NCBI RefSeq assembly: GCF_007830455.1 | Contig: NZ_VLLB01000008.1 | Location: 62,001 to 126,000, forward strand | Direction of reading: 5' to 3' | DNA length: 64,000 nt | Source: Pseudoduganella lurida | Lineage (GTDB): Bacteria > Pseudomonadota > Gammaproteobacteria > Burkholderiales > Burkholderiaceae_D | In this document: one piece after another, positions 25,716 to 33,993 of the stretch | Layout: every line of letters starts with the position of its first letter | How positions within the stretch are numbered: position 1 is the stretch's first letter | Program-made: the position numbers and the translations under genes | Notes under the pieces: model-generated | What the model saw: the letters and a program-made list of their open reading frames with translations, nothing else | Databases searched by the model: none | What the model was told of the DNA's origin: nothing

Positions 25716-26196
25716 GAGACCTCACGACGAAACGTTCGCCATTGCATGCGTAGTGCCATTCCTGAATGGCGACGAAAAAATCGGCATGCTGCCTTTCGTC
25801 CATGGTCTGGCGCAGGTTGTTCAGCACACGCGGATCATAGAACCGCAGCAGGGCTTTTCGTCCGTCGGGCAGCTCGGCCTGGAGCTTCAACTGCAGCAGT
25901 TGCGTCAGGCCGTCGATGTCGATAGGCGTGATGAGCCACGATACAGACGGCAGTGCCTCTTCGAGCTGTTCCAGCTGGCTGGTCTGACTAGAGTCGTCTG
26001 TGACGTCGATCAGCCACGGGCCGGCATGCGCCAGCGGTGCGTCCGGGGTATCTTCCAATAGCGACCGCCTGGCAGGATTCGCTCGGAGCGCACATCCCAA
26101 GTATTCCTGATATTGCAGACCATCGACCAACGCGTACAGGCTGAGTGTCTGGTCTTCGTGACGAAGGCGGCTGAACCGGTCGAGAATTTCACCCAT
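25708..26196 (-). CDS. DUF4123 type VI effector adaptor/chaperone
   Basis: A 162-residue protein with the DUF4123 pattern: LYALVDGLQYQEY near the start, PWLIDVTDD in the middle, SWLITPIDIDGLTQLLQLKLQAELPDG and LLRFYDPRVLNNL further on. Members (Tec/Tap) load effectors onto VgrG or PAAR tips. The ATG at 26196 follows the PAAR stop by 2 nt; a longer frame to 26250 overlaps PAAR and was rejected. It points to type VI delivery of the toxin encoded downstream. Confidence 0.85.
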   Translation of the reverse strand: MGEILDRFSRLRHEDQTLSLYALVDGLQYQEYLGCALRANPARRSLLEDTPDAPLAHAGPWLIDVTDDSSQTSQLEQLEEALPSVSWLITPIDIDGLTQLLQLKLQAELPDGRKALLRFYDPRVLNNLRQTMDERQHADFFVAIQEWHYACNGERFVVRSHA

Positions 26197-26198
26197 CC

Positions 26199-26606
26199 TC
26201 AGCTTCTCACGACGAGCGCAGATCCCGCTGCGGCTGCGGTGGCAAGGCATTCGAGGCAGATGGTGGGCACGTCCTGCGCAACCTTTTTCGTGGCAGCAAC
26301 CAGGTCGGTTGGGGAATCCTCATCCGGGACAGACACACTGCGCTGATCCCACCAGGCCGATGATTGCCCAGCGATCAGGATTGCGCCACAGGCAGTCTTG
26401 TCGCCGTGCCGCGCCACTGCCTGTCCGAAACCGCTCAGGTCCGGTGCCCCCTCGACAATGGGAAAAGTGCCACCGCACTTCGGACAGACAGTCAGGTCGC
26501 CTATCCGCGCTACCGGCTTATCGTAGATGGTCCAGGTCTGGTCGCCGCTGATCACGGTGCCGCCGTGACTGGTCCGGTCGCCCATACGTGCAATTGGTCT
26601 GCTCAT
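26199..26606 (-). CDS. PAAR-domain protein (type VI spike tip)
   Basis: 135 residues. PAAR repeats ARMGDRTSHGGTV, ARIGDLTVCPKCGG and ARHGDKTACGAILI carry the His/Cys ligands for the tip zinc. The C-terminal ~45 residues are a small extension with two Cys, not a toxin domain. It caps the VgrG spike and recruits the effector. First gene of the cassette PAAR - DUF4123 - small protein - toxin - immunity. No type VI structural genes are in the window, so the cassette relies on a host system. Confidence 0.92.
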   Translation of the reverse strand: MSRPIARMGDRTSHGGTVISGDQTWTIYDKPVARIGDLTVCPKCGGTFPIVEGAPDLSGFGQAVARHGDKTACGAILIAGQSSAWWDQRSVSVPDEDSPTDLVAATKKVAQDVPTICLECLATAAAAGSALVVRS

Positions 26607-26694
26607 GATCGTTGCCCGCTCGCTCTGCATCAACTCGACAGTTGGTAACTTAGCGTGTGAACCGAGATCAAGTCAATTGTGCGACAGTAACTTG

Positions 26695-27126
26695 CTAAGT
26701 GCTCGTTACAAGGACGGCGCAGCTGATCATGACGACGAGTGCGGCCGCGATATTGATGGCAGCAAGGTGGCGGAACGAGGAAATCATTGGCGCGCAGGTT
26801 CGAAACGCGTCAGCGGCCCCGTCGCGCACGGCATCCGCTGCGGTGAGCGCCCCTTTCGTCATGCTGTCATTCATCGCTTGGGCGCTGGCAGCAAGGGCAG
26901 CATTCACGATGCGCTCTGCCTTTTCCTTCGCGTCATTCTGCCAGCGCAGCGATACGCCTTCCATTTCCTCTTTAAAGCGGTCCAGCTGTTCCTGATGCGC
27001 AGCCGCGCTGTCCTGCAGCAGACGGTTGTTGATCGTCTGGAGCACGAGGATGGGATCGTCGCGGGCGACGGCAATGCCGTGCTTCGCCGCGATCTCCCTG
27101 ATCAGTTCCTCAAGTTTGTCCGCCAT
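26695..27126 (-). CDS. traM: TraM-like conjugal transfer protein
   Basis: 143 residues. The N-terminal half is helical/coiled-coil (KLEELIREIAAKHGI, LLQDSAAAHQEQLDRFKEEMEG) and the last ~25 residues form a single membrane helix. The position traK-traL-traM, running away from oriT, and the length match TraM of the RP4 Tra1 leading region. Its exact role in transfer is unclear. The start lies in the traL stop codon (TGATG). Confidence 0.8.
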   Translation of the reverse strand: MADKLEELIREIAAKHGIAVARDDPILVLQTINNRLLQDSAAAHQEQLDRFKEEMEGVSLRWQNDAKEKAERIVNAALAASAQAMNDSMTKGALTAADAVRDGAADAFRTCAPMISSFRHLAAINIAAALVVMISCAVLVTST

Positions 27127-27851
27127 CAGAGCACCGGTACGTTGTCGAGTTGTTGGAAGAAGTTTCGCCTGATGATTGTGAGACGCTGGCGCGTCATGAT
27201 CGTGAGCGAACTCAACGCAAGCGCCTCGTCGAATGTCTGGCGCTGCTGCAGCATGTCACTGAGGTCGCGGCCGTACGTCTCCTCCTTCAGTACGGGCATG
27301 TGCACGATCGCTGCCACACGGTCCCGGTGCGCCTGGTAGGCCTTCATCTGTTCGAACCCCTTGCCGTTATCTTCGACGGGACCCCAGAAAGGATTGAGCC
27401 AGACGACGAACGATGTCTCGCGCGGGAATTGCCCGAGCAGGTGCGAGAAGCCACTGACCGTGTCTAGCAAGCACTGGCCGCCCGTGATCACGGTGTGCAC
27501 CACCAGCTGGTGGCCCATGCCGGCGAGCAGGGCGGGGATCTCGTTGCTGATCAGGTAGTGCGATAGCGGTACGAACGAACTAGCGCCGTTGTCGACGATC
27601 GCGGGCTGCGCAAGGTCGCCGAACAGTTGTATCAGCAGGTCGAACTTGCGCGTGTTGATCTCGTCATCCTCCATGATCGGCAGCCGCTGTACGTCGAGCG
27701 CCTGATAGCCGTGGAAGGTGGCGTTGACCGGGTCGGTATCGATGCAGAGCGGCTTCGCACCGCCTGCGATCTTGTACTGGGCCAGGATCACCGCGGCGAG
27801 CGATTTACCCACGCCGCCTTTGCCCTGCAGGGTCATATGGATGGTAGCCAT
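27126..27851 (-). CDS. traL: TraL-like ParA/MinD-type ATPase
   Basis: 241 residues with the deviant Walker A of the ParA/MinD group at residues 9-16 (QGKGGVGKS) and a downstream CIDTDPVNATF switch region. It matches TraL of RP4 Tra1 in size and position; the role in transfer is accessory. The operon is tightly packed: traK stop and traL start share a base, as do traL and traM. Confidence 0.88.
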   Translation of the reverse strand: MATIHMTLQGKGGVGKSLAAVILAQYKIAGGAKPLCIDTDPVNATFHGYQALDVQRLPIMEDDEINTRKFDLLIQLFGDLAQPAIVDNGASSFVPLSHYLISNEIPALLAGMGHQLVVHTVITGGQCLLDTVSGFSHLLGQFPRETSFVVWLNPFWGPVEDNGKGFEQMKAYQAHRDRVAAIVHMPVLKEETYGRDLSDMLQQRQTFDEALALSSLTIMTRQRLTIIRRNFFQQLDNVPVL

Positions 27852-28225
27852 TACAGAAGATCCTCCTTGCGTGGTACGGGGTTGAACACGAAGCCTGCCT
27901 GCTGCCCGGGCTTCAGCTGCGCCGTCTCGCGTATCGGTTCGGCACCTGCCGCGACGGTTTTCGGATCACCCAGCGGCGGCGCTACCAGGGTGGGCGTGGC
28001 GGATTCGGGAAGCATCTTCACGTAGCGCAGGAACGTCCCGTAGCCGAAGGCGACCCGGCCTTCGTCGATCAGGTTGCGCCAGACAGTCTTCGCCTGGTAT
28101 CCGGCCTGCAGCCCTGCCAGGACATCGGAACGTACCGCCAGGAACGCCGCGAGATTCCTGTCACGCCTGGTCGTGGGCTTCTTCCTGACCCAGTTCGCCA
28201 GTTCCTCGGGATAGTTCTTGACCAT
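27851..28225 (-). CDS. traK: TraK-like oriT-binding protein
   Basis: 124 residues, basic N-terminal half (YPEELANWVRKKPTTRRDRNLAAFLAV) resembling RP4 TraK, which wraps the intergenic part of oriT and helps expose nic. The tail is Pro/Ala-rich. The start at 28225 has GAGGAG in front of it and is preferred over 28261. It is divergent from traJ, with oriT between, exactly as in RP4. Confidence 0.85.
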   Translation of the reverse strand: MVKNYPEELANWVRKKPTTRRDRNLAAFLAVRSDVLAGLQAGYQAKTVWRNLIDEGRVAFGYGTFLRYVKMLPESATPTLVAPPLGDPKTVAAGAEPIRETAQLKPGQQAGFVFNPVPRKEDLL

Positions 28226-28637
28226 GTCGCGCGCTCCTCGCTTTAGTTTGAGCAGCATCAATTTGGAACAGTTTTGCCATCAAGTTGAAATCGATTTGGC
28301 ACTGCATCGCAACTGTCCTGGCATTTCTGCGCGACGCGTGAACGACGGAGACAGTACGGGAGCGTGATTCCTCGCTGATTTTCGCCTTTTCGATATGTTG
28401 TGCGTTCCAGTTTCATGCCGGTTGAGGTTCCGCAAGGGATAAATCGAAAAACAAAACTACCCTGCATGCATGGAATTGAACGGTTAGGGCGGGCAGGATA
28501 GGTGAAGGTGGCCATGCAGCTGCGCCGCCTGTCCACCTTCACTCCCCTTATTCGCGCCTGCGGCGCTCAACGTGGATCCTGCCCTGCGGGGCCACGCGGC
28601 TGCCGCCGCGAAACCACTCTCGCCTGCGGAGGCCAAC
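28226..28637 (-). other. oriT: Origin of transfer (oriT) of RP4 type
   Basis: The non-coding region between traK and traJ. On the minus strand it carries CTTCACCTATCCTG|CCCGCCC; the nic core ATCCTGC and its flank match RP4 as I recall it, placing nic between 28495 and 28494. Next to it is a perfect 10-bp inverted repeat, GTGAAGGTGG (28503-28512) and CCACCTTCAC (28534-28543), corresponding to the RP4 repeat bound by TraJ. The remaining stretch toward traK (28226-28480) is AT-richer and is the expected TraK-binding part. With the minus strand nicked, transfer would begin with traK and the left part of the element and end with traJ-traI. Confidence 0.92.
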
Positions 28638-29006
28638 ATGCCAGCGAAGGACGAAAAGCGCGAGCTGCGGCTCCGTGTACCGGTACTTCCGGAAGAAGCG
28701 GCGGAAATCCGACGGCTTGCTAAGGCAGCGGGCCTGCCTGTCGCGGCATACCTGCGCCAGGTGGGTCAAGGCTACCGGCTGCGCGGCGTCATCGACCATG
28801 AGCGCATCAGGGAACTGGCGACAATGAGCGCGGACCTGCGCCGGCTTGGTGATCTGCTGGAGCTGTGGCTGCAGGACGACCCGCGCACGCGCCAGTTCGG
28901 CGAAGCGACGATCCGTGCCGTGCTGGCGAAGACCGAGGAGACCCACGGCGCCGCGTGTCAACTGCTGCGGTCGCTTGTCCAGCCCGACTCGCGCAAGCGC
29001 CTTTAG
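28638..29006 (+). CDS. traJ: TraJ-like oriT-recognition protein
   Basis: 122 residues, ribbon-helix-helix type N-terminus (KRELRLRVPVLPEEAAEIRRLAKAAGLPVAAYLRQVG) as in RP4 TraJ, which binds the inverted repeat beside nic and recruits the relaxase. GGAGG lies 5 nt before the ATG. The 3' end overlaps a KorB-type operator, and traI follows after 21 bp. Confidence 0.88.
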   Translation: MPAKDEKRELRLRVPVLPEEAAEIRRLAKAAGLPVAAYLRQVGQGYRLRGVIDHERIRELATMSADLRRLGDLLELWLQDDPRTRQFGEATIRAVLAKTEETHGAACQLLRSLVQPDSRKRL

Positions 29007-29014
29007 CTGCTAAA
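29002..29014. promoter_or_regulatory. KorB operator (OB) at the traJ/traI junction
   Basis: TTTAGCTGCTAAA, a 13-bp palindrome with one change only in the free central base. It overlaps the traJ stop codon and sits 14 bp before traI, so KorB bound there could block reading into traI. Confidence 0.8.
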
Positions 29015-29027
29015 GCGAAAGATCGCC

Positions 29028-31298
29028 ATGATCGCCAGGCACATCCCCATGCGCACGTTGAAGAGGAGCGACTACGCCGGCCTCGTCAACTATCTGCTGG
29101 ACCCGCAGAACAAGCAGGAGCGGGTAGGAGACATCACGATCACGCACTGCGCGGCACGGGAACCCGACGTGGCGATCCTGGAAGTCCAGCATACGCAGTC
29201 ACTGAACCAGCGCGCGGTCTCGGACAAGACCTACCACCTGGTGGTGAGCTTCCGGAGCGGCGAAGAGCCCGATGCACGGACGCTGGCGGCGATCGAGGAA
29301 CGCCTGTGCGCCGGGCTCGGTTTCGCGGATCACCAGCGCATCAGCGTCGTCCATCACGACACCGACAACCTGCACGTGCACATCGCCATCTGCAAGATCC
29401 ATCCGACGCGTCACACGATCCACAACCCGCACAACGATTACGCGACGCTGGCGCGCGTGTGCGCTGACCTGGAGACCAAGTTCGGCCTGCAGCGGGACAA
29501 CCACCTGCCGGGCCGACGCGGCGCGCAAAGCGCGGCCGACGACATGGAAGCTCATGCCGGCATGGAAAGCCTGCTGGGCTGGATCCAGCGCGAGTGCCGT
29601 ACCGGATTGGTAAAGGCGGACAGCTGGCCAGATTTGCACGCGCTGCTTAACGCGTACGGACTGGCGATGCGTGAACGTGGCAACGGCCTTGTCGTGTCCG
29701 ACGAACACGGCACGACCGTCAAGGCAAGTTCGATCGACCGGAGCCTGTCGAAGGCCCGGCTGGAGGCGCGCCTTGGTCCATTCGTCCTCCCTGAACGCGC
29801 GCACGTCAACGAACCTGCATCGCAGGAATCGCAACCCGCAGGACGGACAAACTCGAAGCCCTTGACGCCCAGGCCGGGGAAGGCGCCGCCGGAGTCCGTC
29901 ATCAACGACCACACGCAGGAGCCGCCGCAGGGAGACCGCAAGCGCTACCGGAAGGCCGCGATCGCGGGACGCATCGACACGACACACCTGTACGCCACCT
30001 ATCAGCAGGAGCAGGCCGATGCCCGGTCCCTGCGCGCGCCGGCATTCCTGGCGCTCAGGGACCGCAAGGACCGGGAGATCGCCGCGGCAAAACGGCATGG
30101 CCGGCTCCAGCGGGCCGCGATCCGGCTGGCGGTAAGGGACCGCATGACCAAACGCGTTCTCTACGCCGCCGCCAGCAAGTCCCTGGTGAACGAGATCGCA
30201 CGTATCCATGCGGACTACCAGCAGGAGCGACGGCAGGCGTTGAACCAGTACCGCCGCCTGGCATGGGCGGACTGGCTGCGCGACCAGGCGCAGAAAGGCA
30301 ACGCCGAGGCGCTGGCTGCGCTGCGTGACAGGCCAGGCCGTGGCGCTGTAACGGGCAATACCCTCGGTGGCCAGGTCCAGGCCGGGGCTTCGCAAACAGG
30401 GGGCGACATCACCAAGCACGGCACCGTCATCCGGGACGTTGGCGGCACGCCGCTGCGCGACACCGGCGACCGCCTGATCGTCGGGAATCGCTTCAATGCC
30501 AGGGACCTGCGCACGGCTCTGATGGAGGCGAGAAGGCTGTACGGCAATCGTCTGCATGTCGAGGGCAGCGATGCGTTCAGGCAGGCGATCGCGCGGGAGG
30601 CGGGCCACCTGGGGGAATCGATAACGTTCGACGATCCAGCGCTGGAACAGTATCGGACCGAAGCACTGTCACAACCACAAGCAAAGGAGGAACACCATGA
30701 GCACACAAGCGCAAACCGATCCCGATCAGGGCAGCCTGCTGGACGAGGCGTTCAGGGCGATCGCGCAGCCCGCGACGGCGCCGGGCAGGGAGGCGCCGAA
30801 AGCCCACAGCGAGGCGCTGGCCCGATCGGCGTCCGACCGCCGCCCGAGAGCCGCAACCGCCTGCGAGACCTGTCCTCACTCGGTGTGGTTCGCATCCCAG
30901 GTGGAGCTGAGGTGCTACTGCCGGGTGATGTACCTGATCACGTGGAGCAGCCGCGAGCCGCAGCAGATCACGGTGTGCGACGGCCCGTTCCTGGGGATCG
31001 ACAAGTAAACGCCGCACTGGCGGCCGTCCACAAATACGTACTTGAGCGGGAACAAAAGCGGATCAGTTTGTCCGATATACCGAAACACCTTGCCTATGAT
31101 GGTTTCCAGGGGCCGGCATCGTTCGGAGGTCTGCGCACGGTCGACCGCCAGGTACTGGTGCTCCTGCAACGCGAGGACACCATTCATGTCATGGCAGTCG
31201 ACGCCGCCAGGGCTCACCGCCTCAAGTCATTGCGACGCGGAGCGTCCCTGACGGTGGGTCCCCGCGGCGGCATCACCACCGGAGGGAGACAGCGATGA
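29028..31298 (+). CDS. traI: TraI relaxase of the RP4/MOBP type
   Basis: 756 residues. The relaxase nicks oriT and leads the strand into the recipient. The catalytic residues fall at the same numbers as in RP4: nucleophile Y22 (GLVNY), S74 in motif II (YHLVVSF) and H116 of motif III (HHDTDNLHVHIAICKIHP). An LPD7-type domain lies near residues 470-545 (LRDTGDRLIVGNRFNARDLRTAL in pieces), and the basic C-terminal segment (QKRISLSDIPKH, TVDRQVLVLLQREDTIHVMAVD) also matches RP4 TraI. A second gene is nested in another frame at 30697. The stop overlaps the traG start (ATGA). Confidence 0.96.
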   Translation: MIARHIPMRTLKRSDYAGLVNYLLDPQNKQERVGDITITHCAAREPDVAILEVQHTQSLNQRAVSDKTYHLVVSFRSGEEPDARTLAAIEERLCAGLGFADHQRISVVHHDTDNLHVHIAICKIHPTRHTIHNPHNDYATLARVCADLETKFGLQRDNHLPGRRGAQSAADDMEAHAGMESLLGWIQRECRTGLVKADSWPDLHALLNAYGLAMRERGNGLVVSDEHGTTVKASSIDRSLSKARLEARLGPFVLPERAHVNEPASQESQPAGRTNSKPLTPRPGKAPPESVINDHTQEPPQGDRKRYRKAAIAGRIDTTHLYATYQQEQADARSLRAPAFLALRDRKDREIAAAKRHGRLQRAAIRLAVRDRMTKRVLYAAASKSLVNEIARIHADYQQERRQALNQYRRLAWADWLRDQAQKGNAEALAALRDRPGRGAVTGNTLGGQVQAGASQTGGDITKHGTVIRDVGGTPLRDTGDRLIVGNRFNARDLRTALMEARRLYGNRLHVEGSDAFRQAIAREAGHLGESITFDDPALEQYRTEALSQPQAKEEHHEHTSANRSRSGQPAGRGVQGDRAARDGAGQGGAESPQRGAGPIGVRPPPESRNRLRDLSSLGVVRIPGGAEVLLPGDVPDHVEQPRAAADHGVRRPVPGDRQVNAALAAVHKYVLEREQKRISLSDIPKHLAYDGFQGPASFGGLRTVDRQVLVLLQREDTIHVMAVDAARAHRLKSLRRGASLTVGPRGGITTGGRQR
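30697..31008 (+). CDS. Protein nested out of frame inside traI (TraH position)
   Basis: 103 residues, wholly within traI but in another frame. A perfect AAAGGAGG lies 6 nt before the ATG, which is hard to explain by chance. The N-terminal half is acidic/Ala-rich; the C-terminal half has conserved-looking cysteines (ACETCPHSVWF, LRCYCRVMYL, TVCDGPF) that could bind metal. RP4 encodes TraH, a relaxosome-stabilising protein, inside traI in the same way, so a traH counterpart is likely by position. Sequence similarity to TraH was not established. Confidence 0.72.
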   Translation: MSTQAQTDPDQGSLLDEAFRAIAQPATAPGREAPKAHSEALARSASDRRPRAATACETCPHSVWFASQVELRCYCRVMYLITWSSREPQQITVCDGPFLGIDK

Positions 31299-33193
31299 AG
31301 CAGCGTTTCAACAATGCCGTGGGACCGCAGGTACGCCGGCCCCCGCGCCGCCGGCACCAGATCATCCCTGTCCTCGCCGCAGGTTCGCTGGCGGCGGGTC
31401 TGCAGGCCGCCACGCAGTTCTTTGCCCACACGTTCAGGTACCAGCCCGTGCTGGGAGAGCAGCTGCACTCGCTGTACGCGCCGTGGGGCATCCTGCGTTG
31501 GGCAGGCCGCTGGTACGCCCAGTACCCTGACGAGTTCCTGCGTGCCGGCAGCGTCGGCATCAGCGTGACGGGCGTGGGCCTGATCATGCTCGTGGTGGCG
31601 CGCATGGTCCTGTCGAATTCCGTGAAGGTGAACGAATTCCTGCACGGCTCCGCGCGCTGGGCCAATATCAGGGACATCCGCGCGGCGGGCCTGCTGCCAC
31701 GCAGTACGCTGTGGCAGCGCATCAGCGGCAACGGGCCTGTCCCGCATGCCGGCGTGTACGTCGGCGCCTGGCAGGATCCCAAGGGCGCGCTGCACTACCT
31801 GCGGCACGACGGACCGGAGCACGTGCTGACCTATGCGCCGACCAGGTCGGGCAAGGGCGTGGGCCTGGTGGTCCCAACTTTGCTGTCATGGAGCAGCAGT
31901 ACCGTCGTGACGGACCTGAAGGGGGAGCTGTGGGCGCTGACTGCCGGCTGGCGGCAGCAGCATGCGCGGAACAGGACGCTGCGCTTCGAGCCCGCCGCAG
32001 CCGCCGGCAGCGTGCGCTGGAATCCGCTCGACGAGATCCGTGTCGCCACCGAGTACGAGGTCGGCGATGTGCAGAACCTGGCGACGCTGATCGTCGATCC
32101 CGACGGCAAGGGGCTGGAAACGCACTGGCAGAAGACCAGCCAGGCGCTGATCGTCGGTGTGATCCTGCACGCGCTGTACAAGGCGAGGGAGGAGGGCATC
32201 CCGGCCTCGCTGCCGGCCGTCGATGCCATGATGTCCGTGCCCGATCGCGCCATTGGCGAGCTGTGGATGGAAATGATCACGTACCGGCACGCCGACGGGA
32301 AAAACCATCCAGTGATTGGCTCGGCCGCGCGCGACATGCTGGATCGTCCCGAGGAGGAGGCGGGTTCTGTACTCTCCACCGCGAAATCCTATCTGGCCCT
32401 GTATCGGGACCCGATCGTCGCCCGGAACGTCGGCGCATCGGAATTCCGCATCCGCGACCTGATGCACCACGACAGCCCGGTCAGCCTCTACATCGTCACC
32501 CAGCCGAACGACAAGTCCCGCCTGCGCCCGCTGGTGCGCGTGATGGTGAACATGATCGTGCGCCAGCTGGCCGATCGCATGGCCTTCAGTGGCGGCCGCG
32601 CGGTCGCGCATTACAAGCACCGCCTTCTGATGATGCTCGATGAGTTCCCGAGCCTCGGCCGCCTGGACATCATGCAGGAGTCGCTGGGCTTCCTGGCCGG
32701 CTATGGCATCAAATGCTATCTGGTCTGCCAGGACATCAACCAGCTGAAAAGCCGGGAGACCGGCTACGGGCACGACGAGAGCATCACGTCGGCATGCCAC
32801 ATCCAGAACGCCTATCCGCCCAACCGCCTGGAGACCGCTGAACACCTGTCGAAGCTCACTGGCCAGACCACGGTGGCGAAGGAGCAGATCACGACAAGTG
32901 GCCGTCGCACAAGCGCGCTGCTCGGGCAGGTCTCGCGCACGATCCAGGAGACGCAGCGGCCGTTGCTGACGACCGATGAATGCCTGCGCATGCCCGGCCC
33001 CGTGAAGGATGCCAACGGCGACATCACGAAGGCCGGCGACATGGTGATCTATGCGGCGGGTCATCCGGCCATCTATGGCAAGCAGCCGCTGTATTTCCAG
33101 GACCCGGTCTTCCTCGCGCGCGCCGCAATACCGGCACCGCTGGAGAGCGACCGTCTGATCCACCTGTATGAAGGCGAAAGGATCAAGCTATGA
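31295..33193 (+). CDS. traG: TraG/VirD4-type coupling protein
   Basis: 632 residues. It links the relaxosome to the type IV channel and hydrolyses ATP. Two membrane helices (about 20-40 and 85-108) precede a RecA-like domain with Walker A PTRSGKGVGLVVPTLL near residue 185 and Walker B LLMMLDEFPSLGRL near residue 447. The QDINQLKSRETGYG stretch is typical of the family. ATGA overlaps couple it to traI and traF. Confidence 0.96.
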   Translation: MKQRFNNAVGPQVRRPPRRRHQIIPVLAAGSLAAGLQAATQFFAHTFRYQPVLGEQLHSLYAPWGILRWAGRWYAQYPDEFLRAGSVGISVTGVGLIMLVVARMVLSNSVKVNEFLHGSARWANIRDIRAAGLLPRSTLWQRISGNGPVPHAGVYVGAWQDPKGALHYLRHDGPEHVLTYAPTRSGKGVGLVVPTLLSWSSSTVVTDLKGELWALTAGWRQQHARNRTLRFEPAAAAGSVRWNPLDEIRVATEYEVGDVQNLATLIVDPDGKGLETHWQKTSQALIVGVILHALYKAREEGIPASLPAVDAMMSVPDRAIGELWMEMITYRHADGKNHPVIGSAARDMLDRPEEEAGSVLSTAKSYLALYRDPIVARNVGASEFRIRDLMHHDSPVSLYIVTQPNDKSRLRPLVRVMVNMIVRQLADRMAFSGGRAVAHYKHRLLMMLDEFPSLGRLDIMQESLGFLAGYGIKCYLVCQDINQLKSRETGYGHDESITSACHIQNAYPPNRLETAEHLSKLTGQTTVAKEQITTSGRRTSALLGQVSRTIQETQRPLLTTDECLRMPGPVKDANGDITKAGDMVIYAAGHPAIYGKQPLYFQDPVFLARAAIPAPLESDRLIHLYEGERIKL

Positions 33194-33726
33194 GCAAGCG
33201 CATGAGAAAGGTGGCGATCGTGGTACTGGTGGCGGGCGTGTGCATCATCGCGCAGGGCGCGGTGCTGTATGCCATCGGCGTGCGGGTGAACACCAGTCCC
33301 AGCATCCCTGTCGGGGTGTACTGGAAGACCGATGCCAAGGTCGAGAAGGGGCGGTACGTCACGTTCTGCCCCATGCAGCTGGGCGTGTTCGATGAAGCAC
33401 GCAGGCGGGGCTACATCACGTCCGGCTTCTGCCCGGGTGGCTATGGCTACCTGATGAAGCGCGTGCTCGGCGCGACCGACGATGCCGTGACCATTGACGA
33501 CGATGGCGTGCGGGTCAACGGCACGCTGCTGCCGAACTCCGCGCCGATGAAGGCGGACCGCCACGGCCTGCCGCTGCCGCGCTTCCAGCATGACCGGTAC
33601 ATCCTCAGCGAACACCAGCTGCTGCTGATGTCGGACGTGAACCCGAAGTCGTTCGACAGCCGCTATTACGGCCCGGTGCAGCGCAGCCAGGTGCGCGACG
33701 TGATCGTGCCGGTCCTGGTCTGGTAA
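33190..33726 (+). CDS. traF: TraF conjugal pilin-cyclising peptidase
   Basis: 178 residues, signal-peptidase-like S26 family. An N-terminal membrane anchor is followed by nucleophile S38 (TSPSIPVGVYW) and general-base K90 (YLMKRVLGA), one residue off the RP4 positions S37 and K89. In RP4 TraF joins the ends of TrbC to make cyclic pilin; a TrbC with the right processing sites is encoded at 50926. Coupled to traG by an ATGA overlap. Confidence 0.92.
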   Translation: MSKRMRKVAIVVLVAGVCIIAQGAVLYAIGVRVNTSPSIPVGVYWKTDAKVEKGRYVTFCPMQLGVFDEARRRGYITSGFCPGGYGYLMKRVLGATDDAVTIDDDGVRVNGTLLPNSAPMKADRHGLPLPRFQHDRYILSEHQLLLMSDVNPKSFDSRYYGPVQRSQVRDVIVPVLVW

Positions 33727-33756
33727 CCCTCAACGCAACCCCGAAAGGAGCACGCG

Positions 33757-33993
33757 ATGCACGATCAAGCCAAGACATCCGCTGGAAAGACCGATGGCCA
33801 GGATTTGCTGAAGGACGTGGTGATGGAAAAACTGGACGACGCCTGCACGCCGGGTTTCGCCGCGCCGTTCACTCCGGAAGAGGCGCGCCTCGCGGGCGCG
33901 TTCGTCGAGGATGCCATCACCGAGGAAGACGCCGCCGAGAGCGGCATCGACCTGCCCGAAGCGCTCAGACAGGAGAAGGAGAAGAGATCATGA
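33757..33993 (+). CDS. Small acidic protein between traF and the ArdC-like gene
   Basis: 78 residues, strongly acidic, no membrane segment. AAAGGAG lies 7 nt before the ATG and the stop overlaps the next start (ATGA), so it is a real, co-translated gene. I do not recognise the family. Its place suggests an accessory transfer protein or a partner of the downstream ArdC/TOPRIM fusion. Confidence 0.7.
   Translation: MHDQAKTSAGKTDGQDLLKDVVMEKLDDACTPGFAAPFTPEEARLAGAFVEDAITEEDAAESGIDLPEALRQEKEKRS

Noticed and set aside
28258..28542. Minus-strand frame across the traK-traJ spacer
   Set aside because: It runs through nic and the TraJ repeat; the region is oriT.
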